In this document: positions 1 to 6,541 of the stretch, piece by piece
How the letters are laid out: each line of letters begins with the position of its first letter
Numbering within the stretch: position 1 is the first letter of the stretch
Source: Rhodospirillales bacterium
GTDB lineage: Bacteria > Pseudomonadota > Alphaproteobacteria > Rhodospirillales > JAPHTL01
Length of the DNA: 19,378 nt
Reading direction: 5' to 3'
Assembly: GCA_026193355.1 (NCBI GenBank)
Contig: JAPHTL010000346.1
Coordinates: 1 to 19,378 of the forward strand
The notes under the pieces: model-generated
Told to the model about the DNA's origin: nothing
What the model saw: the letters and a program-made list of their open reading frames with translations, nothing else
The model's database searches: none
Position numbers and translations under genes: made by a program

Positions 1-717
1 CTGGCGAAGCCCGGTGTGCCGGCGCGCCGGGTTATTGTCATCGATCCCGGTCATGGGGGTGTTGATCCCGGCGCCATCGGCGTTTCCGGCATATATGAAA
101 AGAACATCACCTTGTCCGTTGCCCGCGAGATAAAGAAAAGTCTTGAGTCGACCGGTCGTTACAAGGTGGTTCTGACGCGTGACAGGGACATTTTCATTCG
201 GCTGAGGGATCGCTTCGAAATCGCCAGAAAGGCGGGGGCGGATCTGTTCCTGTCCATTCACGCGGATACGATCAGGGATCGGAACATTCGTGGCGCTTCG
301 GTTTACACCCTGTCTGAAAAGGCCTCTGACAAAGAGGCGGCGGCTTTGGCGGAGCAGGAAAACAAGGCGGACCTGATTGCCGGTGTCGACCTTAGCCATG
401 AAGACCCAGTTCTCGCCAATATCCTGATTGACCTGACACAGCGCGAGACCATGAATCAGTCTTCCCATCTGGCTGAAATGCTGGTGGATGAGATGGGGAA
501 ATCCGTGAGGTTGTTGCGAAACGCCCATCGTTTCGCCGGCTTTGCCGTTCTCAAGGCTCCGGACGTTCCATCCGTGTTGATTGAGCTCGGGTTCCTGTCA
601 AACAGGCATGACGAGCGCCTTTTGCGCGATTCAAGGCATCGTGTGCGTGTGGCTGGGGCAATCGGCCGTTCCATCGATCAGTTCTTTACGCGTGTCGAGC
701 AAGCGGAAAGAAATTGA
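1..717 (+). CDS. amiC: N-acetylmuramoyl-L-alanine amidase (AmiC-type, Amidase_3), 5'-truncated by window
   Basis: This is the C-terminal catalytic domain of a zinc-dependent periplasmic amidase that cuts the amide bond between MurNAc and L-alanine of the stem peptide, mainly to split daughter cells. The frame is open from base 1, so the start, signal peptide and any AMIN domain lie upstream; 238 codons are visible. Counting from base 1, the Amidase_3 zinc ligands are in DPGHGG (His18), YEKN (Glu33) and SIHAD (His87), and the catalytic glutamate is in VLIELGFLSN (Glu195). A helical insertion between about residues 105 and 165 matches the place where AmiA/B/C amidases carry the autoinhibitory helix that is relieved by EnvC/NlpD-type LytM activators; that role here is inferred from family knowledge. 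mrcA follows 111 bp downstream on the same strand, fitting a cell-wall locus. The symbol is given by family resemblance; AmiA or AmiB naming is possible. Confidence 0.93.
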   Translation: MAKPGVPARRVIVIDPGHGGVDPGAIGVSGIYEKNITLSVAREIKKSLESTGRYKVVLTRDRDIFIRLRDRFEIARKAGADLFLSIHADTIRDRNIRGASVYTLSEKASDKEAAALAEQENKADLIAGVDLSHEDPVLANILIDLTQRETMNQSSHLAEMLVDEMGKSVRLLRNAHRFAGFAVLKAPDVPSVLIELGFLSNRHDERLLRDSRHRVRVAGAIGRSIDQFFTRVEQAERN

Positions 718-828
718 ATTCGGCCATATTCTCGCCACATCGGAATTGAAAATGACGGCTACAGGAAAGTGTCGGGCCGCAGACAGCCTTGTAACAACCG
801 CCAGGTCACGGCGTGACGGAGAGTTTTC

Positions 829-3255
829 ATGTTGAGGAGCCTGCTTGCTCTGGTGGCCATCCTGTTGCTGCTCGGCTTTGCCGGTGCGGGTGGTGTTGTC
901 TACCTGTTCTATACGTACGGAAGCGATCTTCCGGATTACAAGCAGCTTGCCGATTACGAACCGCCGGTCATGACCCGCGTCCATGCCGGCGACGGGCGGT
1001 TGCTGGCCGAATACGCCACGGAACGGCGTGTGTTCGTGCCGGTCGAGGCGATCCCGCGTCGCGTGATACACGCCTTCCTTTCCGCCGAAGACAAGAATTT
1101 CTACGAGCATCCGGGCGTGGACTTTCCCAGCGTCATGCGCGCTGTTCTCATCAACGTCAGGAACATGGGCAGTGGTCGCAGGCCGGTTGGCGCATCGACG
1201 ATTACCCAGCAGGTGGCGAAAAACTTTCTCCTGACCAACGAGGTCTCGTTCGAACGCAAGATCAAGGAAGCGATTCTGTCCTTCCGGATCGAGCGGGCCA
1301 TCACCAAGAATCGCATTCTGGAGCTTTACCTGAACGAGATTTATCTCGGATATGGCTCCTACGGGGTTGCTGCCGCAGCCCTCAACTATTTCGACAAGTC
1401 GCTGGGGGACTTGACCCTTGCGGAAACAGCGTTTCTCGCGGCTTTGCCCAAGGCGCCGAACAACTATAACCCGCAGCGTTTTCCCGATGCCGCGAAGGCC
1501 CGCCGCGACTGGGTGATTGGGCGTATGTTTGAAGACGGCGCTATCAGCCTGGAAGAGGCCGAAGCGGCAAGGGCGGAACCCCTTACGACCATCAGCAAGA
1601 AGGAAACGGAATTTGTCACGGCGGATTTTTTCGCCGAGGAAGTGCGCCGTGAAATCCTTTCCCGCTATGGCGAATCGGATCTTTACAAGGGGGGGCTTCT
1701 GGTTCGCACGACCCTTGATCCGAAGTTGCAGGAAATAGCCAAGAAATCATTGCGCAAGGGGTTGCATGAATATGACCGGCGGCATGGGTGGCGCGGCCCG
1801 ATCGATCACATTGAAGGCGATCATGATTTGCCGGGACGTCTTGCTGCTCTTAACGTGCCGTCAGGCCCAGACAACCTTCGCCCTGCCGTCGTTACGGCTG
1901 TTTCGGGGGATCGCGCCGATATCGCTTTCGCAGACGGGACCAGCGGTCATATTCCTTTCGCCCAGATGCGATGGGCCAGACCGTGGCTAAAGGGCCAGAA
2001 GGTGGGCGCGCGGCCGTCCGCCCCGTCCGACGTTCTGAAGGCCGGCGATGTCGTTTACGTTGAGCCGGCCCTGGCGGGCGAGGATGAAGAACCGTATCCC
2101 GACGGTGCCTACGCCTTGCAGCAGATCCCGGCAGCCAATGGCGGCCTGATTGCGCTTGATCCGCACACGGGCCGGGTTCTCGCCATGCTGGGCGGGTACG
2201 ATTTTTCACGAAGCCAGTTCAACCGGGTGACACAGGCCTATCGGCAGCCTGGCTCCGCCTTCAAGCCTTTCGTCTACCTGACGGCGCTGGATTCCGGCTA
2301 CACACCATCCACCCTCATTCTTGACGCGCCTTTCGTCATCGATCAGGGGCCAGGCCTTCCCAAATGGAAGCCGGCCAACTACACGCGGCAGTTTTATGGT
2401 CCGAGCACGATGCGGCTGGGGATCGAAAAATCGCGGAACCTGATGACCGTACGGCTGGCGCAAACGGTTGGCATGAACAAGATCGCCACCTATGCCGAAC
2501 GGTTCGGAATCGTGGACGATCTTCCCGAAAGCCTTTCGATGTCGTTGGGCGCGGGAGAAACATCGTTGATTCGCATGACTGCCGCCTATGCAATGCTTGT
2601 GAATGGCGGCAAGAGAATTACCCCGACCCTGATCGATCGTGTTCAGGATCGGCATGGACGCACAGTTTTCCGGCATGATACGCGCGATTGCCCGGATTGC
2701 CTGGCCGTTCAGTGGAACGGCCAGGCTGTTCCCAATATTCCCGATATACGCGAATCTGTGACCGACCCCGGAAGCGCCTATCAGGTTGTTTCGATGCTGC
2801 AGGGCGTTGTAGAGCGAGGCACCGGTCGGCGGATCAGTGAAATCGGAAAGCCTTTGGCAGGGAAAACCGGCACAACCAACGACAGCTTCGATACATGGTT
2901 CGTCGGTTTCACACCCGACCTTGCCGTTGGCGTATACGTTGGTTTCGATACCCCCTCATCGCTTGGAAAGGGTGAGACGGGGTCCAATGTCGCGGCCCCC
3001 ATCTTCAAGTATTTCATGGAAGAAGCCCTGCGAGATCGTCCTGCCATTCCCTTCCGGATACCCCCGGAGATTCGCCTTGTGCGTGTCGACAGCCGAACCG
3101 GACTGCTCGCCCGCCCGGGTGATAAATCCGTTATCCTCGAAGCGTTCAAGGCGGGAACGGTCCCCTCTGGCAAGGCTGCCGTTATTGAAGGCCAATCGGC
3201 AGAGGGGGGGGAAGATGCCCCAGAAAGCGCGACCGGCACCGGGGGGCTTTACTGA
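829..3255 (+). CDS. mrcA: Penicillin-binding protein 1A (bifunctional transglycosylase/transpeptidase)
   Basis: This class A PBP polymerises lipid II into glycan strands and cross-links the peptides at the outer face of the inner membrane. The 808-residue protein has a short cytoplasmic start and one membrane anchor (about residues 4–27). The GT51 domain follows, with the catalytic Glu87 in EDKNFYEHPGVDF and the GASTITQQ motif (121–128). An OB-like segment (about 325–415) sits between the two enzymatic domains, as in PBP1a. The transpeptidase has the three penicillin-binding motifs: SAFK (nucleophile Ser476, Lys479), SRN (535–537) and KTG (679–681). A CPDC pair at 621–624 lies inside the transpeptidase domain. 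The tail after about 770 is flexible and acidic/Gly-rich. The ATG at 829 has a clear GGAGAG ribosome site at 818–823, five bases upstream. It lies between the amidase and prfB, an arrangement seen in other alphaproteobacteria. Confidence 0.97.
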   Translation: MLRSLLALVAILLLLGFAGAGGVVYLFYTYGSDLPDYKQLADYEPPVMTRVHAGDGRLLAEYATERRVFVPVEAIPRRVIHAFLSAEDKNFYEHPGVDFPSVMRAVLINVRNMGSGRRPVGASTITQQVAKNFLLTNEVSFERKIKEAILSFRIERAITKNRILELYLNEIYLGYGSYGVAAAALNYFDKSLGDLTLAETAFLAALPKAPNNYNPQRFPDAAKARRDWVIGRMFEDGAISLEEAEAARAEPLTTISKKETEFVTADFFAEEVRREILSRYGESDLYKGGLLVRTTLDPKLQEIAKKSLRKGLHEYDRRHGWRGPIDHIEGDHDLPGRLAALNVPSGPDNLRPAVVTAVSGDRADIAFADGTSGHIPFAQMRWARPWLKGQKVGARPSAPSDVLKAGDVVYVEPALAGEDEEPYPDGAYALQQIPAANGGLIALDPHTGRVLAMLGGYDFSRSQFNRVTQAYRQPGSAFKPFVYLTALDSGYTPSTLILDAPFVIDQGPGLPKWKPANYTRQFYGPSTMRLGIEKSRNLMTVRLAQTVGMNKIATYAERFGIVDDLPESLSMSLGAGETSLIRMTAAYAMLVNGGKRITPTLIDRVQDRHGRTVFRHDTRDCPDCLAVQWNGQAVPNIPDIRESVTDPGSAYQVVSMLQGVVERGTGRRISEIGKPLAGKTGTTNDSFDTWFVGFTPDLAVGVYVGFDTPSSLGKGETGSNVAAPIFKYFMEEALRDRPAIPFRIPPEIRLVRVDSRTGLLARPGDKSVILEAFKAGTVPSGKAAVIEGQSAEGGEDAPESATGTGGLY

Positions 3256-3358
3256 TTTGCCGGAAGCCGGTCGCCGCGCCTTGCGGCAGCGGTGGCTTTC
3301 TGCTTTCATCCCGTTCGACTGAACACCCCCGTCAAACGTGCCAAGGAACCAGATTATC

Positions 3359-4481
3359 ATGCGCGCCGAAACCGAATCCCTTGTCGATCAAATCAAGCAG
3401 TCGATGGCGCTGCTGAGGAGGCATCTTTGACTACGATCGCGCTGTACTCCGACTCGAAGAACTGAACGCAGAAGCCGAAAACCCGGACCTGTGGAATGAT
3501 TCTCGCCGCGCCCAGGAGGTGATGCGGGAACGTAACCGTCTGGAGGCCGGGATCAAGGCTGTCGATGACCTTAACCAGGAACTTGAGGATAATGTCGGCC
3601 TGATCGAGCTTGGCGAGGCCGAAGGCGACGCCGAAGTTGTCGGCGAGGCCGAATTGGCCCTGCAGAAGCTGATGGATCGCGCCGCCCATTCCGAGGCGGA
3701 AGCCCTTCTTTCGGGCGAAGCCGACGGCAACGACTGTTTCCTTGAAGTCCATGCCGGGGCTGGTGGGACCGAGGCCCAGGACTGGGCAGAAATGATGCTT
3801 CGCATGTACACGCGCTGGGCGGAGAAGCGAGGTTACAAGGTCGCCTATATGGAAGAAAGTCCGGGTGAAGAGGCGGGGATCAAGTCGGCCACCGTCAAGA
3901 TTTCGGGCGAAAATGCCTACGGCTGGATGAAGACGGAAAGTGGCGTTCATCGCCTCGTGCGAATCTCTCCCTATGATTCCAGTGCGCGCCGCCACACCAG
4001 CTTTTCCTCCGTATGGATCTATCCGGTGATTGACGACAACATCGAGGTCGAGATCGAGGAAAAGGACCTGCGGATAGATACCTACCGCGCCTCCGGCGCT
4101 GGTGGCCAGCACGTCAACAGGACCGACAGTGCGGTTCGGATCACCCACATCCCGACGAATATCGTCGTGCAGTGCCAGAACGACCGTTCGCAGCACAGGA
4201 ACCGCGCGGCGGCCATGGGGATGCTGAAGGCCAGACTGTACGAGATGGAACTGCAACGGCGTGAGGCCGAATCCCAGGCCGTGCACGACGCCAAGACGGA
4301 CATCGGCTGGGGACACCAGATCCGTTCCTACGTCCTTCAGCCCTACCAGATGGTCAAGGATCTTCGCACCGGGGTGGAAACGTCCAATACGCAGGGTGTC
4401 CTTGATGGCGATCTGGATGCCTTCATGGCGGCCGCGCTGGCATCCCGCGTTACCGGTGGTGTGGACAGCGAGGAGACATGA
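3359..4481 (+). CDS. prfB: Peptide chain release factor 2, expressed by programmed +1 frameshift
   Basis: RF2 recognises UGA and UAA in the ribosomal A site and triggers peptide release. The gene has two frames. Twenty-three codons from ATG 3359 end at an in-frame TGA (3428–3430), and translation resumes in the +1 frame at GAC 3429–3431 for 350 codons to TGA 4479–4481. The product is 373 residues, close to E. coli RF2 (365). After the shift the protein reads DYDRAVLRLEELNAEAENP, a typical RF2 N-terminus, which confirms the junction. The catalytic GGQ sits at about residues 248–250 within SGAGGQHVN; the codon-recognition tripeptide is SPY at about 203–205, where E. coli has SPF. A weak AAGGA site (3343–3347) precedes ATG 3359 at a long spacing. 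An open frame starting at GTG 3519 would miss the first 53 residues and should not be taken as the gene. The stop overlaps the next start (ATGA), so translational coupling is likely. Confidence 0.95.
3416..3431 (+). other. prfB: Programmed +1 ribosomal frameshift site of prfB
   Basis: In frame the bases read AGG AGG CAT CTT TGA C. An internal Shine-Dalgarno-like AGGAGG (3416–3421) lies three bases before the slippery CTT (3425–3427), which is followed by the in-frame TGA stop (3428–3430) and a C. E. coli prfB has the same layout (AGGGGG, TAT, CTT, TGA, C). In the known mechanism, scarce RF2 lets the ribosome pause at UGA while the upstream SD pairing pushes tRNA-Leu from CUU to UUU in the +1 frame. 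Abundant RF2 terminates at the UGA instead, which makes the gene autoregulatory. The continuation after the shift is unmistakably RF2. Confidence 0.96.
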
Positions 4482-5224
4482 GCAAGGTCGTCCTGATAAC
4501 GGGGGCAAGCCGCGGCATCGGACGGGCGACGGCGAAGCTGGCCGGTGCGCGGGGCTGGTCTGTCGGCATCAATTTTCAGGGCAACGCAAAGGCCGCCGAT
4601 GAGGCCGTTGCCGAGGTCGAAAAGGCCGGTGGCAGCGCCATCGCCATCAAGGGCGATGTCGCGGTGGAAGCCGATGTCATAGCAATGTTCGATGCCGTCG
4701 AACGCGCCTTTGGCGGAATCGACGGTCTGGTTATCAATGCCGGAATCGTCGATGAATCGAAGCCCCTTGCCGATATTGGTGTCGAACGCCTGAGGCGGAT
4801 GTTCGATGTGAATGTGCTTGGCGCATACCTTTGCGCCCGTGAAGGCGCGCGTCGTCTTTCGACGGGCCGAGGGGGCAGGGGCGGCAGTATCGTCAATGTT
4901 TCGTCGATTGCATCCAAGATCGGCTCACCCAACGAGTATGTGGATTACGCCGGCTCCAAGGGCGCGGTCGATGTGATGACGATTGGCCTGTCGAAGGAAC
5001 TGGCCGCCGACGGGGTTCGGGTAAACGCCGTTCGTCCCGGTCTGATCGACACGGAAATCCACGCAAGCGGCGGACAACCGGATCGCGCCCACCGCCTTGG
5101 TGTGACCACGCCAATGGGGCGGCCGGGCAAGGCCGAAGAGGTCGCCGAAGCGATTGTCTGGTTGTTGGGTGACGAATCCTCTTACGTTACGGGCGCTTTT
5201 CTGGATGTATCCGGCGGACGTTGA
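4478..5224 (+). CDS. Short-chain dehydrogenase/reductase, YgfF-like (classical SDR)
   Basis: This is a 248-residue NAD(P)-dependent Rossmann-fold oxidoreductase of the classical SDR family. The cofactor-binding glycine motif is TGASRGIG (residues 8–15). A structural INAG (86–89) replaces the more usual NNAG. The catalytic set is a Ser of NVSSIAS (Ser142 or Ser143), Tyr157 and Lys161 in YAGSK. The C-terminal half (GSPNEYVDYAGSKGAVD, VRPGLIDTEIHASGG, SSYVTGAFLDVSGG) closely resembles what I recall of E. coli YgfF, an uncharacterised SDR often labelled a glucose 1-dehydrogenase-like or FabG-like protein. The substrate cannot be read from sequence. The start ATG overlaps the prfB stop by four bases, and AGGAG at 4471–4475, inside prfB, is a suitable though close ribosome site. 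It converges with the DUF455 gene with only eight bases between stops. Confidence 0.9.
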   Translation: MSKVVLITGASRGIGRATAKLAGARGWSVGINFQGNAKAADEAVAEVEKAGGSAIAIKGDVAVEADVIAMFDAVERAFGGIDGLVINAGIVDESKPLADIGVERLRRMFDVNVLGAYLCAREGARRLSTGRGGRGGSIVNVSSIASKIGSPNEYVDYAGSKGAVDVMTIGLSKELAADGVRVNAVRPGLIDTEIHASGGQPDRAHRLGVTTPMGRPGKAEEVAEAIVWLLGDESSYVTGAFLDVSGGR

Positions 5225-5232
5225 CGTTGCTT

Positions 5233-6048
5233 TTATTCCGCCGCCAGCGGCTCGTAATACTCATGTTTCATTCCCGCCCGATCCCGTGCTTCTGCGTTGA
5301 AGGGGCGTTTCAGGGCTGATTTGTAATGCTCCCTGATAAACGTGTGATACGCGCTGACCGCGTCAACGTTGCGTTTTTCGGCCATGTATTCGAACCATCG
5401 CCGTCCGGCGGCGACATGGGCGATTTCCTCCTCGCCGATCCTTTCCATGATCGCGGCCGTTCGCTCGTCGTTCTGCCGACGCAGCCGCGCGACGGTGGCG
5501 GGTGTTGTATCAAGGCCGCGCGCCTCCAGCGTCATCGGGACAAGCGCCATGCGCGCCATCAGGTCGTGCGCCGTCTTTTGCGCCGCTTCCCACAACCCGT
5601 CATGCGCCGGAAGATCCCCATAAGCGGAATTCAGTTCCGCCATGCGTTCGTTCAGGATCTCGAAATGCTCCGCCTCATCGACGGCGACCTGCACCCAGTC
5701 ATCGCAGAAGTCACGTGGCAGGGATGGATCGGCAAAGCGGGCGATCACGTCCCATGCAAGGTCGACGGCGTTAAGTTCAATATGCGCGATGGCGTGCAGC
5801 AGGGCGACTTTGGTGTCATTCCCGCCTGCGCCGCGTCGGGGCATTTCCCGTGGTGGCCGCAGTTCCGGTCGTGATGGACGCGCCGGTCTGTCCGGTGCGC
5901 CGGGCGCGCCCACCTGATCAATACGCCCCTCCCGCCATGCCTGTGCATAAAGGTGGGTCAGGCGCACCTTGTCGTTCGGTTCAGGGGCAAGCAGAACAGA
6001 ACGCGCAGCATCCGTCAGCGTTGCGGGTATGCAATCCTTATCAAACAT
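5233..6048 (-). CDS. DUF455 family ferritin-like domain protein
   Basis: This 271-residue protein matches the DUF455 family, which belongs to the ferritin-like helical-bundle superfamily; its biochemical role is not established. The pattern of possible metal ligands across a four-helix bundle is visible: Glu91 with His89 in HAIAHIELNAVD, Glu127/His128 in DEAEHF, Glu175 in LEARGLD, and Glu208/His211 in EEEIAHV. Residues 45–75 are a Pro/Arg-rich linker that probably separates a short N-terminal helix region from the bundle. It is the last gene of the glnE–bcp–DUF455 operon; its ATG starts five bases after the bcp stop, and no strong ribosome site is visible, so coupling to bcp translation is likely. 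Co-transcription with a peroxiredoxin fits an iron- or peroxide-related role, but that is inference. Assignment to the family is firm; function is unknown. Confidence 0.88.
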   Translation of the reverse strand: MFDKDCIPATLTDAARSVLLAPEPNDKVRLTHLYAQAWREGRIDQVGAPGAPDRPARPSRPELRPPREMPRRGAGGNDTKVALLHAIAHIELNAVDLAWDVIARFADPSLPRDFCDDWVQVAVDEAEHFEILNERMAELNSAYGDLPAHDGLWEAAQKTAHDLMARMALVPMTLEARGLDTTPATVARLRRQNDERTAAIMERIGEEEIAHVAAGRRWFEYMAEKRNVDAVSAYHTFIREHYKSALKRPFNAEARDRAGMKHEYYEPLAAE

Positions 6049-6053
6049 GGAAA

Positions 6054-6518
6054 TCAGAGGGTTTCCAGGGTTTTCAGGACCTCTTCGGCGTGGGCCTTGA
6101 CCTTGACCTTGCGCCAGACATGACGGATCACGCCCTTTTCATCGATGAGGAAGGTGCTTCGCTCGATACCCATGTACTCTCGCCCGTAGAGCTTCTTCAT
6201 TATCCATACGCCGTAGGCTTCGCAGACCGCACCATCCTCGTCCGAGGCAAGGATGAAGTTCAGTTCCTGCTTGGCCTTGAAGTTGTCGTGGCGGGTGATG
6301 CTATCGCGGGAAACGCCGATGATGACGGTATTGAGCTTGTCAAAGGCTTTCTTCGAATCGCGAAAGGCGATGGCCTGTGTCGTGCAACCCGGTGTGCTGT
6401 CCTTTGGGTAGAAATACAGGACGACCTTCTTGCCCTTCAGCGCCTTCAGGGCGACGGAGCCGCCGCCGTCTGTCGCCATCGTAAAATCAGGGGCCTTGTC
6501 GCCGGTGTCCGGGGCCAT
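6054..6518 (-). CDS. bcp: Thioredoxin-dependent thiol peroxidase, Bcp/PrxQ-type peroxiredoxin
   Basis: This 154-residue cytoplasmic peroxiredoxin of the AhpC/TSA-Redoxin fold reduces hydrogen peroxide and organic hydroperoxides with electrons from thioredoxin. The active-site segment FYPKDSTPGCTTQAIAFRD holds the peroxidatic Cys45 with the conserved Thr and Pro; the partner arginine is expected in the IGVSRDS region or nearby. In E. coli Bcp a second cysteine lies five residues after the first; here that position is Ile50. The only other cysteine is Cys99 (GAVCEAYGVW), so the resolving arrangement is either one-Cys or unusual. The ATG has a strong GGAGG five bases upstream on the minus strand. 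It lies 23 bp after glnE and 5 bp before DUF455, so the three genes are probably one transcript. Length is standard for the family. Confidence 0.95.
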   Translation of the reverse strand: MAPDTGDKAPDFTMATDGGGSVALKALKGKKVVLYFYPKDSTPGCTTQAIAFRDSKKAFDKLNTVIIGVSRDSITRHDNFKAKQELNFILASDEDGAVCEAYGVWIMKKLYGREYMGIERSTFLIDEKGVIRHVWRKVKVKAHAEEVLKTLETL

Positions 6519-6541
6519 CGTTCCCTCCGTCGTTTGTTCCG

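Noticed and set aside
3266..3305. Possible terminator between mrcA and prfB (GCCGC/GCGGC stem)
   Set aside because: The stem is only five base pairs, with mismatches outward, and the following T-containing stretch is not a real U-tract.
3393..4508. 371-codon open frame on the minus strand opposite prfB
   Set aside because: It is antisense to a clearly conserved gene, its translation is low-complexity and unlike any family, and GC-rich coding DNA commonly leaves such open shadow frames.
5212..5243. Inverted repeat CGGCGGA/TCCGCCG spanning the convergent SDR and DUF455 stops
   Set aside because: The 7-bp stem has an 18-base loop, and the only T-run lies in the loop and not after the stem, so terminator function is not supported.
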